Source: Sacculina carcini (lineage: Eukaryota > Arthropoda > Thecostraca > Sacculinidae). Taken from it: a stretch of 64,000 nucleotides of DNA. Within the stretch, counting starts at the first letter, position 1. The number at the start of each line of letters is the position of its first letter. The translations under genes and the position numbers were made by a program. Under the pieces are notes generated by a model. The model was not told the DNA's origin. It made no database searches and was given only the letters and a program-made list of their open reading frames with translations. This document shows positions 34,453 to 44,389 of the stretch, one piece after another. The stretch spans positions 5,599,362 to 5,663,361 of the forward strand of contig OU696572.1 in assembly GCA_916048095.2 (NCBI GenBank), read 5' to 3'.

Positions 34453-37400
34453 GAAAATCAGCAAAACGTCGGTTTCGCTGAATTCTTCTTCCCGTTCTTG
34501 ATACACTTGGCAGGAATTGGAGTGCATCAGATCCTGGAGTGATGGCGTCTGCTGTTGTCCCCTCTTCGCCAGTCTCCCCACTGTGGTCGGGTGGACCAGC
34601 TCCATCCTCTCGATCAGGACGCTCTGCGGTTACCGTCTTGCACCGGTCGAGGTGTACACATCCCTCTCTTCCGTCAGCATGTTTCAGAAATACGTTTCCG
34701 CCTTGTGTGTCTGCGACTTCAAAAGGTCCTCGATACCGCGGATCTAGCCCAGTCGCTGCCTCGTTGCGCACCATGACTTGGCTTTCAGGTCGGATGAGGC
34801 GTCTAGCAGGATCCACTTTGCCATTGTCATAGTAGCTTTTTTAGCTGTGCCGTGCTCTATCTGTGTTTCGCGCCACTTCAGAATAGACGGAAATTCGCGC
34901 TTGAGCCGCTTCATCGTTTGTGAGAGCGTCCGGTATGACTGCTCCGAAGCTGATCGAGCGATTAGTTCGGAGCCGTGAGCCGTACATAACTTCGTGAGGG
35001 CTTTTCTTGGTGCTGGAATTTGGGGCATTGTTCAAAAAGAAATTCGCCTCCCGCAATACATTTGGCCACATTGACGTGCTCATCTGTTTGTCGTCAAGCA
35101 GGCATTTGATGGCTTGTTTCGCCGTCTGAATCACCCGCTCAGTCTGCCCGTCTGCTTGGGGGTGGTACGGGCTCGTGCGCCTCTTTTCAATGCCTAGCTC
35201 GTGGCACACCGTTCTTATGATACCACCGTCAACATTTCTTCCTTGATCTGATATCAGCGTTACCGGGCTCCCATGGCGGTAGATCCATTCATTCTGGAAG
35301 GCGGAAGAAACTGACACCGCTGTTTGATCCTTCATGGGTATTAATTCGACGAATTTTGAAAAATTGTCGATTATCACTAGCAGGTATCTGAATCCATCTT
35401 CACTCCAGGTTAGCGTGGCGATGTCCATTGAGACCGTTGTCCCAGGGGCCGGTTCGCCATACCTGGGTATCTGCATGGTCACCTTTGGCTCATAGGAGCG
35501 TTTATGACGCGCACAAGTCTGGCAACAGCTGCAAACGGTCTTGACTGTGTCGTGCATGCCTATCCAGTACAACTCTGAACGCAGGGCCTCAAGCGTTTTC
35601 TCAATCCCGAAGTGTCCCTGTTTGTAATATTGAGCAGTGATATCACCTTGAAGCTTGTCTGGAACCACCACACGTTTCCGCTTCATCAGCAGCCCATCTT
35701 TCAAATGCATGTGTTCACATCGCTTGAACCGACCTTCCCTTATGCCACCAAGTTCTCTGAGTTGGCGTTTTGCGCCGGATATCGATGCATCGTCGTTCTG
35801 AGCCTTTCTGAGCTGGTCAATATTGCATGACTCGACATGATATATGCATTTTTCGGCATTTTCGTGGTCGATGAGCGTTGGATCGATTGGAGATTCCAAT
35901 CTACTCAAATGATCAGCAGCTGCATTTTTCACCCCTGCTCTGTACACCACTTCGTAATCTTGCAATGCTTCAAGCTCCAGTAACCATCTAGCGAATTTTC
36001 CTCTTGGGTCCTTCTGCCTCTTCATCCATACCAGAGGATTGTGGTCTGTAATAAATACCACCTTCTTGGCCGCTTGCAAATACTGCCACCATTTTCAAAC
36101 GGCGGCGACCATTGCCCAAGCTTCCAGCTCTCCGGCAGAGTAATTCTTTTGTGCGGTTGTTAGTCCTGCCGAAAAGAAAGATATCGGCTGGAGTTGCCCT
36201 TTACCATCTTTCTGTGTCAGCAACCCTCCAACTCCCGTTGTACTTGCGTCTGTGCTCACATACAACGCTTCGGACCATTTTGGATATTTCAGTGTTGGAC
36301 ATTCCACCAGGGCTGATTTCAGCGATTTGAAGCTAGTTTCACATTCATGGTTCCAAACCCATGGTATGTTCTTCTTGGTTAGGCGATGTAAAGGGGCGCA
36401 CATTTTCGCCATGTCTTTCACAAAATGTCTGTAGAAATTCGCGAAGCCCAAAAATCGTCGAAGCGCCTTGACGCCGTTCGGCCGTTGCCATTCTCTCATT
36501 GATGCTACGTGCGACTGTAGCGGTCGGCAGCCTTCAGCAGATATATCATGGCCCACGAATTCACCTCCCTTGCAACCAAACTTACACTTATCTACTCTCA
36601 ATTGTAATCCTGCTCGTCGAAACGCGGACAATGTCTGTTCAATGTGCTTCACGTGATCGGAGAAATTTTCTGAGTAGACACACGTGTCGTCGACATATGC
36701 CGTCGCATGTGAAATTCCTTTCAGTGCTTCATCCACAGTCCTCTGATATGTACACTGACTATTGCACAAGCCAAAAGCCATAACGTTCATCTCGAACTGA
36801 CCGTTGGGTACGACAAATGATGTTTTATCTCTGTCTTGCTCTCTGATTGGTATCGACCAGTATGCGCTTGCACCATCGAGAAAAGAAAATATTTTGCTTC
36901 CCCCCAAGCCATCGATTATTCCCCGCTAGTCTGCTGCTGGGTACGCGTCTTTCTTGGTCACTGCGTTCAGCTCTCTATAATCTACCACAAATCGATACTT
37001 CCCGTCTTTCTTCCTCACCAGAATGACTCTGCTCCCCCACGGGGAATTCGAGGGTCTGCATATCCCATTTGCAATCATTTCTTTTAGTTGTCTGTTCAAC
37101 TCTTTTTCCACTTGCGGGCTCATTCTGTATGGCTGGTGCTTAATAGGGAGCGCTCCTGCAGTCTCTATCGCGTGTAAAGCACGGTTTGTCACCTTGGGCC
37201 TTTTTGGGTTTTCCGCAAAAACATCGAAATAATCACGCAAAACATGTATTAGTGTATCTCTCTCGGCACAAGATAAATGTGAACTCACCATGTCCTCGGG
37301 TTTAAAATTATCAGCCGAAGTTTCACTCGCCAGTATCAAAACACGATGTGGAAAATCACCGCCACCCGCCATCTTCTCTGTCGGCATCCACTGATCGCCC

Positions 37401-37990
37401 AGGCGAACTCTTCCGTGGTTCCAGTCAAATTCCACTGATCCCAATTCTGTCATATAGTCACGTCCGAGGAGCAGCAATCTCGAGTCATTTTCAATGACAC
37501 TCAGACGTTGTCGGGTCCCAGGACCGTCCCCGGCGCTCACGTCGACCTCCCAACATCCCAGAGTCCGAACTTTGCCTCCCACGCCGGTCAGGGTCTCTTT
37601 GGGTGTCTTCCCACCTGGCGCAGAGGGGTTCCAACCCATTTCCGCTGCTGTGTATTTATCCACCACCGATGTGGCCGCTCCGGAATCCAGAAGGACTGTG
37701 ACAGGGTTACCATCGAACATGAGTTGCACAGACGCCGTTTCCGCTGCAGGTAGCTGGTGACTGTGATCTGCCTCGTAGTCCATGATGAGCACCGGGTTAC
37801 CTCCGCCTTTGGACTTCCGGCATTCGTTGAGAGAATGTCCTTTCTTGCCACAACGCTGACAAAATCTCTGAGGGCACTTCTTCATCCAGTGATCACCGGA
37901 CCCACAAACAAAACATCCTGAGTTGCGCATCTCGGGTGCTCTCTTGTTATGTGTCGATGTTTCATTCCTAGCGGAAGACGACGATGATCC
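34439..37990 (-). pseudogene. pol: Gypsy-A pol (nucleocapsid knuckles, protease, RT, RNase H, integrase) with in-frame stops
   Basis: One reading frame runs from the zinc knuckles to the integrase end, interrupted by TAG (36926-36928, early RT), TGA (36095-36097, RNase H) and TAA (34841-34843, integrase). In order: two CX2CX4HX4C knuckles (CFVCGSGDHWMKKC, CQRCGKKGHSLNEC), protease LLDSGAATSVVD, RT with KKDGKYRFVVDYRELN, FLDGASAYWSI, FGLCNSQCTYQR and the catalytic YVDD, RNase H with STDAS and TDHNPL, then integrase with VSMDIA, SDQGRN and ADGQTERV as the DDE triad and a DPRYRGPFEV C-terminal module. The first zinc histidine of the integrase appears replaced by Tyr (YYKQGHFG). Confidence 0.92.
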
Positions 37991-38705
37991 TCAAGAAACT
38001 TCTGCACGTTGAGATATAGCCGCTATATCTGGCGGCGCCCGCGACATCGACATATCGCCGCCGCCTCTGTCCAGTGCCGACCCTTTGTCTACTAGCCACT
38101 GCTTGACCACGACAAGTAGCGCCCGTCCAGTTCTGTCATTCACCGTCATCTGATCGGCCATCCATTGACGTGCTTTCATTTCGATGTCCCTCGGTAACTG
38201 TCCAATGAAGTACGTCAACAGCACTTCGGTACCCACCTGAGCATTTTTAGCAAGTTTGTTCAATAAAAAAAAAATCGTCGATCGGCACGCCTGGGCTCCA
38301 GACGCTGCTGCACAGTCTTTTCATGCTGTCATACTTGCTGACCGGGGGGTCCAGCGTAATGCAAAGTTCCGCAAACGCTTCAGACAGTGATGTCACGCCA
38401 GAAATGACCTCTCTGACAAGTTCCCTCTCCGCTGGACGTCAGTTCACGAACGCTGGCAGCAGGCCAACCGCCAGTTTTTCACCCTCGCGCCCTCGGCTGA
38501 CCAAGCTGCTGACGGCCGCCATGAATAAGGGTTGCCACTCTGCAATCGTGGAGTCACTTCTCAGCGCCGGCACCGGAAGATTCAACTGGGTCTGGTACGA
38601 TTCGGGTCCCGCCAGACTGGCCACAGCACCCACGTCTCTGTGCCGACCATCTTCCTCGTCCAGGGCCACCTCGTTCCCCCCGCCAGACATATCTTCCGGT
38701 TTCAT
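37991..38705 (-). pseudogene. gag: Gypsy-A gag, frameshifted and with stops
   Basis: Structural protein of the element. The start MKPEDMSGGG lies 20 nt below the 5' LTR. The frame meets a TGA at 38439-38441, continues as SEAFAELCITLDPP, and shifts frame in a run of ten T (plus-strand A run at 38265-38274). It resumes as LLNKLAKNAQVGTEVLLTYF ... PRDIEMKARQWM and reaches another TGA at 37991-37993, beyond which the same frame enters the zinc knuckles. The capsid-like region thus survives in pieces, and gag and pol appear to be one continuous frame apart from the lesions. Confidence 0.8.
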
Positions 38706-38712
38706 TTTGGTC

Positions 38713-38724
38713 TATATTGAAATT
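38713..38724 (-). other. Gypsy-A candidate self-priming site
   Basis: TATATTGAAATT (plus strand) lies 1 bp inside the 5' LTR and is the exact reverse complement of AATTTCAATATA at 38767-38778 in the LTR. No TGG-type tRNA primer site is present. This matches the Tf1-type arrangement, in which the 5' end of the element RNA folds back as primer. It would place the RNA start near 38778 on the minus strand. Confidence 0.55.
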
Positions 38725-38725
38725 A

Positions 38726-38985
38726 TGTCATGAACATTCCGGAACGGCTGAACGTTTATTGTCGAGAATTTCAATATAAGACAAATGAACCTGAAACAAA
38801 AGACATATTGAATTATTGTAGTTGAAATAAAACAATTAATATCAAGCGCAAACAGTAGAATGATATCCAACACTTACTGCGCAGTGCACACTCAATTTCG
38901 TGATTGTTATTGTCCGCCGCACCAGCATTGCCAAGCAGTGATGCCAGTTGTCGGAGTTTGGCTATTTTTACGAACACCTCTGACA
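38726..38985 (-). repeat. Gypsy-A 5' LTR
   Basis: 260 bp, upstream LTR in element orientation. It contains the segment 38767-38778 complementary to the putative primer site. Confidence 0.95.
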
Positions 38986-39624
38986 ATTCCAATACCCCTA
39001 TCTCAGTGTGTTCGTGATCTTGGTGTACATTTTGATCACAATCTCTCTTTCTCAATTAACATATCACGTGTGACTCGCTCCTGTCGTCTTATTCTCCGCC
39101 AACTTTATCCTATCCGTCGATTCCTTGATAATGCTACAGCAATCACACTTGTACAGTCCTTAATTTTCTCCAGGTTAGACTATTGTGACTCTCTTTATCT
39201 TCATGTTTCTTGTAAAAATATACGCTCGCTTCAGAAAATTATAAAGCAATCTTGCCGTTTTGTTTTTCTTCTTCCACCGAGAACTCCCACCTCGAAATTC
39301 ATCCGCCAACTTGGATGGCTTCCTGCACGGCAGCGAATCCATCACAAGGTTTGCTGCATCATCTTCAAGATCATCCACTCCGACTCTGCTCCTCCTTATC
39401 TCCGTTCTCTTCTTACTGTTTCTGATCGTTCGGGCCGCTCACTATCACGTAGTCTCTTCTGTCCCCGTGCTCTCAACGACTCCACCTGGTCTTCGAAATC
39501 TCTTTTTTTCTCTGGACCTCGTTTGTTCAATGAACTTCCTCTTAAAATTCGATCTTCTCTCTCTTACAGGTCTTTTTCCACTTCTCTTTGTACATATCTT
39601 CTCGGTGTCCCCTCTGATGAATAA
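38986..39624 (+). pseudogene. L2-A reverse transcriptase C-terminal region, part 3
   Basis: Resumes after the Gypsy-A target duplicate (ATTC 38986-38989): PIPLSQCVRDLGVHFDHNLSF, SLIFSRLDYCDSLYL, GWLPARQRIHHKVCCIIFK and the C-terminal STWSSKSLFFSGPRLFNELP typical of CR1/L2 LINEs, ending at 39624. No stop is seen inside this piece. Confidence 0.85.
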
Positions 39625-39840
39625 TTATATTGTGTGAATAACTGTTTGATTTTTTTATTTTTTTATCCATAGTTATTTTCAATTGTTCCTTCATAGTATA
39701 TCGCTGCTTATATCTTTGTTTATGCGATACTGTTTTGTTAATTCCACATTGTATACATTTTATAACTAGCCGTTCCTCGCGCCTATGATAATTAGAGCGC
39801 TATATGAAATACATGTGTTGTTGTTGTTGTTGTTGTTGTA
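39625..39840 (+). other. L2-A 3' UTR and tail
   Basis: About 190 bp of AT-rich UTR, a GAGCGCTATATGAAAT segment near 39796 and a terminal (GTT)n. The same 3' end is found inverted at about 41480-41757. Confidence 0.8.
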
Positions 39841-39958
39841 TTTGGCAGCTTTGTTCGGCAACATGTGTCGAGTCTAGTACCTTTGGCGCGACATCCACTT
39901 CAGGCGACGCTGTTTTGCACTGTACATACCTGTTACGTCATCGACTTCCGAACGAGGG
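39841..39958 (+). repeat. Probable 5' LTR of Gypsy-C, part left of the P-like element
   Basis: Sequence between the L2-A tail and the P-like insertion, continued by 43122-43537 after it. The LTR start cannot be fixed because no second LTR is in the window. ACGAGGG at 39952-39958 is the left target duplicate of the P-like element. Confidence 0.4.
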
Positions 39959-40006
39959 CAATGCCACCTAGACTACAGGCCCTTCCACGAAAGTATGACG
40001 TCATCG
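39959..40006 (+). repeat. P-like element left terminal inverted repeat
   Basis: 48 bp starting CAATGCCACCTAG and ending CGTCATCG. Differs from the right copy by two substitutions and one extra C. Confidence 0.88.
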
Positions 40007-41469
40007 TCACGTCACAGTGCTCGGAGGAGTTGTTCAACTGTCAGCATGGCAGTTGCACGTTAGCGAGCGCACGTGGTTAGTGTTCTCGCGTGTTTAGTGT
40101 TTTATCGCGTGCTATTCTTGGCGATAATTGACGTATTTAGTGAGTTTCACCTCAGTGTGGTTTAGAGTGAAGTGCGAATTTGTCAGATTTCGTGTCAAGT
40201 GTGATTTGCGCATCCATTTTGTGTTCATCACTCGGATGATTCTGCATATCATCATCCTGGACATTTTGCTGCGGTCAGAGTTTTCGGTTAAGTGGATATA
40301 TTCAGTAAAATATGTACATCTCTTCGTATGTAAGTAGTTTTGTATTAATTAAACGCTAATGTTAAATAATGTATCACTATATTGATATTAACGTCAACTG
40401 ATGTTTGCACAGTTTAGTGTTTGGGTATCGATTTTCGTCTAGCTGGATAACATTTGGATGACGTTTTTGTAACGCTTATATTATAGGTTTCACTTAATTC
40501 ACTTGCGGTACGGTTATATCATTGTAGTGAGATTCGTTTCAGTATGTGTGGGCTTAAGCGTCTTGTATTTGCTGGATTGGAATTATCCCTAGTGTTCGCA
40601 AGGTGCTGACGAGGATTGTATATATCACGTGGCGGATATCGAGGGTCTAGGCTAAATGTGTGAGGATTCGATAACATTGAAAACGCTAATTCTTAAAAAA
40701 CGCTTAAGTAACGCACAAAAACGTTTCTATATTTTTCATAGAGTTTAGGTTAGGTTAGTTTTAGCGTTCTAATGAAATGTGCTGCCTTTGCAGGAGGCGA
40801 GGGACTGGAAGAAATTCTTTAAATGAATTTTTCTCAATGTAATGTTCTTGAATCCTTACAAATTTAGCGTCAACCGATATCGAGTGTTGTGTGGGTGAGT
40901 GGTGCTTTCTTGTGAGACAGTGAAACCCCACGCGCATCTCTCTTTCAGTACACGTGTATCTGTTTCTGTGTGCGTCCTGCATTTTAGTGAATGTTGGTGT
41001 TCACATCCCCATAAATAATTTAAGTAATAACTAGGGCTATTAAAAAGTATCCTAAAAACAGAAAAACTCCTTCGCAAAGAATAAATTATGTGTGTGCGTG
41101 AGCATAGTACATGTATGTGAGTGTCCACGTCTACATGTAAGAATAATTTGCTGACTGTATTATTATAAGGGTGCACTGATTCGTCTCATGAGTTCAAGCG
41201 TGGGAAAATGACACCGTCTCACGCTGCAAACATCACATGATACTCCCTGTCTCGTGCGTATTGACAAGTGTTACTGCGCAGTATCGAGTATAAAGAGCTC
41301 AGACGTTACATTATCCCACGCTCCAAACATGTACTCTGGCTCATGTGAAATTCTCAATATGATGAGAAGTAATCCAGCGTATCCAAAAGCATATACATTA
41401 GCCAGTGCCACAGAATAGAATATAATAGTAATAGCAAACAAATTGGCAATAAATAGCAAGCAAATGTAA
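40007..41469. other. P-like element left interior, no coding sequence recognised
   Basis: About 1.46 kb without a supportable exon. TAGGTTAGGTTAG at about 40745-40757 is too short to call telomeric. Promoter, 5' exons and introns of the transposase could lie here, but I cannot identify them. Confidence 0.5.
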
Positions 41470-41779
41470 GCTTAGTAACAACAACAAAAACAACAACACA
41501 TGTAATTGATATAGCGCTCTAATTATCATAGGCGCGAGGAACGGCTAGTTATAAAATGTATACAATGTGGAATTAACAAAACAGTATCGCATAAACAAAG
41601 ATATAAGCAGCGATATACTATGAAGGAACAGCTGAAAATAACTACGGATCAAGAGATCACAGTTATTCACACAATATAATTATTCATCAGAGGAGACACC
41701 GAGAAGATATGTACAAAGAGAAGTGGAAAAAGACCTGTAAGAGAGAGAAGATCGAATTAGTAAGCAATATACATGTGTA
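41470..41779 (-). mobile_element. L2 3'-end fragment inside the P-like element
   Basis: Reverse-complement match to 39545-39840 (end of RT ORF, 3' UTR, GCGCTCTAATTATC stretch, (GTT)n tail as ACAACAACAAAAACAAC). AGCAAGCAAATGTAA occurs at 41455-41469 and 41780-41794 and is the probable 15-bp target duplication. A severely 5'-truncated insertion. Confidence 0.85.
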
Positions 41780-41963
41780 AGCAAGCAAATGTAAAATTTT
41801 GACAGCCAAACAAATAGCATGTTTTCATTTTCAGAGCTTATATATCAACCAATTTTCCTTCTTATTCTAATTTATACACTTTCTATGCCTGGGAAAAGTT
41901 ACTAAACCCCGTTACTGAATTAGAATGGTTTACTTCGATACAGAACTTGTTTATCTTTCGTGA

Positions 41964-42529
41964 TTGTCTGTATCTCAGTGTTGTGCGAGTTTGTTAGGTT
42001 TTTTGCATATTTTTTTGGAGCATTTTCTGAAATGGTTGGATGAGTGGAGGTTAGGGAGCAATATGGTCGGCTTGACTAAAGAGACGTTTATGGCTGTGTA
42101 TCACACAACGCATGCACTTTGTGAAATCATGCAGTATTGTGTAAATGAGTTAGGTTTGTCATACATTTTGCCAGGAAAGTTTCAGACGGATTGTTTGGAG
42201 GAGCGGTTTGGTCAGTACAGGAGGTTGTCAGGTTGCATATTGTCATGTTTTCTTATTTAACTGTTAAAAAATGTTTTGAGGTTAGGGAATTTTCGACTGT
42301 AGGTAGGCAAAGGGAAATTGCTCTTTTTCACGTTTTGCAACAGCTCAATGACCACGGAATCATGTTTAATACCTCGCATTGTGTTAACAACCATAAACTA
42401 GATTCAGTTGTAGAAAAAATTGGGTGGGCGAGTGTGAATGTAATTCTTAATAATTATTTTTCCGATCAAAATTCATGTATTTGTGCCAAAAATTTCAAAC
42501 GAAAACTGTCTACATTGTCGCGTGTGTAA
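41964..42529 (+). pseudogene. P-element/THAP9-like transposase, C-terminal part, frameshifted
   Basis: Cut-and-paste transposase remnant. The first frame carries FLKWLDEWRLGS, GLTKETFMAVYHTTHALCE and the hallmark DCLEERFGQYRRLSG (near 42193-42237). After a frameshift at about 42240 it continues in another frame as MFSYLTVKKCFEVREF to the stop at 42529. The LEERFGxYRxLSG stretch is the characteristic C-terminal signature of P-element and THAP9 proteins. The catalytic RNase H-like aspartates and the THAP zinc finger upstream are not found. Confidence 0.85.
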
Positions 42530-43074
42530 TCGTTGTATGTGTGTGATTTGCCTGTGTGGTTTTATAATATATTCAATTGTTAAGCTTACAATTGATTTTA
42601 ACTGTGCAGAAGTGTATTAAGTATGATAAAGTGTGTATTATTGAAAACCAGAGCGATGATAGGTTTCCTGCACTAGAAAAACTGAGGGATTGCGGTGTTA
42701 TGCTTGTTTACTTGTACTGTTCTAAACATCGTAATTTACAATTAATTACTGAAAAATTTTGTGCACCTCTGTAAATGTTCTTCTGAACAATAGTTGTTGT
42801 GACAGAAATTTATCTACGATTAATTAGAGAAATTGAAGCGAAAAAGTTTCGCATTGTATCGTGTATGGTCGTTGCATGTTTGTTTTTTTACTGTTTTATG
42901 CCTGTGTGGGCTTATAATATATTCAGTTATTCTATTTGCAATTGTATTTGAAGCTTCTTATGTTGGTAACATGATTTTCAAACTTAATTGAGCCGGAATG
43001 CAAGTCAAACACCCGCACTAAGCACAATTTCTAATAACAACGCATATCGCCCGTACGAGTGAAGCCACCGCAAT
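42530..43074. other. P-like element right interior with a diverged direct repeat
   Basis: Two related segments (about 42500-42600 and 42840-42960) share GTGTGG...TATAATATATTCA. A 65-codon frame at 42577-42774 has no recognisable motif and I do not call it a gene. Confidence 0.5.
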
Positions 43075-43121
43075 CGATGACGTCATACTTTCGTGAAAGG
43101 GCCTGTATCTAGGTGGCGTTG
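43075..43121 (-). repeat. P-like element right terminal inverted repeat
   Basis: 47 bp, inverse of 39959-40006. ACGAGGG (43122-43128) follows immediately. Confidence 0.88.
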
Positions 43122-43537
43122 ACGAGGGACGTATTTTGGTCAATCAGTGATGCCAGCAAGCCATAGAGAAATTGGATGCCACTTCGTTCGACACCTTGGT
43201 TTATCACCAGATTTCCCGGTTTGCCACTCAAACTGTTTCGGTACATGAGTTCATAAATAAACGTCAGTGTGTCTTCGGCTGCCGTGTTGTTTGATCGTTC
43301 TTGGTCTGCATCCATTCACTGGTGGTGGCTTGGCTTGTGCTTGTAGCCAGTGCGCATAGATAGCAGCTGTTTTATATTAATTATGTGTGGAATAATCGTG
43401 GCGCGCTGGATACGTTGATTATTTTCATTGTTATTTTTTCTCTTCACGAATACATCACTCATGTCCTGACCAGTGAGGTGTGCGTTATTTTCCGCTGGGT
43501 AAAAGTATTTGGCACTTACAGCTTTTGGTCCTCTACA
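43122..43537 (+). repeat. Probable 5' LTR of Gypsy-C, part right of the P-like element
   Basis: Ends TCTACA one base before the primer site. Its upstream part lies left of the P-like insertion. Confidence 0.55.
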
Positions 43538-43538
43538 G

Positions 43539-43556
43539 TGGTGACCCCGAATTAGC
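43539..43556 (+). other. Gypsy-C primer binding site (tRNA type)
   Basis: TGGTGACCCCGAATTAGC directly after the LTR end. The TGGTGACCCCGA type is usual in metazoan Ty3/gypsy elements. Confidence 0.7.
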
Positions 43557-43564
43557 TTCCTGAA

Positions 43565-44389
43565 ATGGAAAGTAAATGTTCTGAACAATGTTCTGCATCC
43601 CAGTCTTCGGGCGTCAGGGTTGAACTCCCCGCCTTTGACGATATTGATGTCGACACTTGGATTGCCATGTGCGACAATCTTTTAGAGGACGCAGGAATCA
43701 CTGTTCAAAGCACGATGATGCGGAAGGTGCTCGCGAAATTACCGCCATCACAATTTCGCATTGTAAAGGACCTGGCCACTGCGAGGCCTCTTCCCGGTGA
43801 CTGTTACACACAGTTGTGTAACCGCCTGCGTCGGCGTCTGCAGCTCACTTCAGCCGAGCGCTTGAGAAGGCTGCTGAGCATTCCGGGTGAGTTGGGTTCT
43901 CACAAGCCTTCGCAGCTGTATGGCGACCTGGAGGCGCTGTATCCTAGCGACACCGGTCATGAGATCATTGTTGAATCTTTCCTTGCCCGGATGCCCGCAG
44001 CGCTGCAACTAATTTGCAGGGAGTGGCTTCAGACCATGCCATTAGTGGAGGTAGCCGTGCGAGCGGATGCTCACTATCAGCCGGCACAAGTGGTGGCAGC
44101 GGCTTCCGGACGGCGCGTCGCAGAGGTCCCTTCACCAGCAAGGGCAGAGCCATCGGGCGAGGAGGAATCAGCGACGGTTTCGGCGGCGCACAATCACAAA
44201 AACTGGTCGTCAGCATCCGCCCGGGGAGTGACGAGGAGGCATCCGGCGCAGCCTTCGTTAGAATCCGGCTCCTTCGTCAGTCGCTGGTGCAAATTTCATC
44301 GGCAGTGGGGTCCAGCGGCCCGCAGGTGCACCGGTTCGTGCTCGTTCCGAGCGGACATGTCGGGAAACGCGCCCGGCAGCCGGCAGTAG
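43565..44389 (+). CDS. gag: Gypsy-C gag
   Basis: Capsid-type polyprotein of 274 codons, with the ATG 9 bp after the primer site. The N-terminal half (VELPAFDDIDVDTWIAMCDN, LAKLPPSQFRIVKDL, LSIPGELGSHKPSQLYGDLEAL) is the usual gag matrix/capsid region of metazoan gypsy elements. The C-terminus has a CKFHRQWGPAARRCTGSC motif, the CxFHxxFGxxAxxCxxxC type of zinc region. It overlaps pol, which lies in the -1 frame, so pol is probably made by frameshifting. No internal stop is seen. Confidence 0.8.
   Translation: MESKCSEQCSASQSSGVRVELPAFDDIDVDTWIAMCDNLLEDAGITVQSTMMRKVLAKLPPSQFRIVKDLATARPLPGDCYTQLCNRLRRRLQLTSAERLRRLLSIPGELGSHKPSQLYGDLEALYPSDTGHEIIVESFLARMPAALQLICREWLQTMPLVEVAVRADAHYQPAQVVAAASGRRVAEVPSPARAEPSGEEESATVSAAHNHKNWSSASARGVTRRHPAQPSLESGSFVSRWCKFHRQWGPAARRCTGSCSFRADMSGNAPGSRQ

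Larger units (their letters stand above)
34179..38985 (-). mobile_element. Ty3/gypsy LTR retrotransposon (Gypsy-A)
   Basis: Complete structure of 4,807 bp on the minus strand, with 260-bp LTRs (34179-34438 and 38726-38985) starting TG and ending CA and a 4-bp target duplication ATTC (34175-34178, 38986-38989). Gene order is gag, zinc knuckles, protease, RT, RNase H, integrase. The LTRs differ at two positions I could see (about 99% identical), so the insertion is young. Even so the coding region has five in-frame stops and a frameshift in a T run, so this copy is not autonomous. No tRNA primer site is visible; a self-priming arrangement is present instead. It sits in the RT of L2-A. Confidence 0.93.
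32990..39840 (+). mobile_element. L2-like LINE (L2-A), split by a SINE and a gypsy element
   Basis: A 5'-truncated non-LTR retrotransposon whose RT is broken into three pieces: about 33000-33576, 33899-34178 and 38986-39624. A 3' UTR with GAGCGCTATATGAAAT and a (GTT)n tail (39817-39840) follows. The AGCGCTATAT signature before the tail and the RT sequence match L2-type elements, and the RT is closely related to the second LINE at 52.6-56.8 kb. The left boundary is approximate because similarity fades upstream of 32990. Confidence 0.8.
39959..43121 (+). mobile_element. P-element/THAP9-like DNA transposon, defective
   Basis: 3,163 bp bounded by inverted repeats of about 48 bp (39959-40006 and 43075-43121; left end CAATGCCACCTAGAC, right end its complement with few changes, both including GAAAGTATGACGTCATCG). 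ACGAGGG is duplicated on both sides (39952-39958, 43122-43128). The transposase C-terminal region is recognisable at 41964-42529. The element contains an inverted L2 3' fragment. The N-terminal THAP DNA-binding domain is not visible and the surviving part is frameshifted, so it cannot move by itself. Confidence 0.85.

Noticed and set aside
40742..40757. TTAGG-like telomere repeat
   Set aside because: Only about two and a half units, inside a transposon.
42577..42774. 65-codon frame after the P-like transposase as an extra exon
   Set aside because: No recognisable motif and no link to the transposase frame; it lies in a diverged direct repeat.
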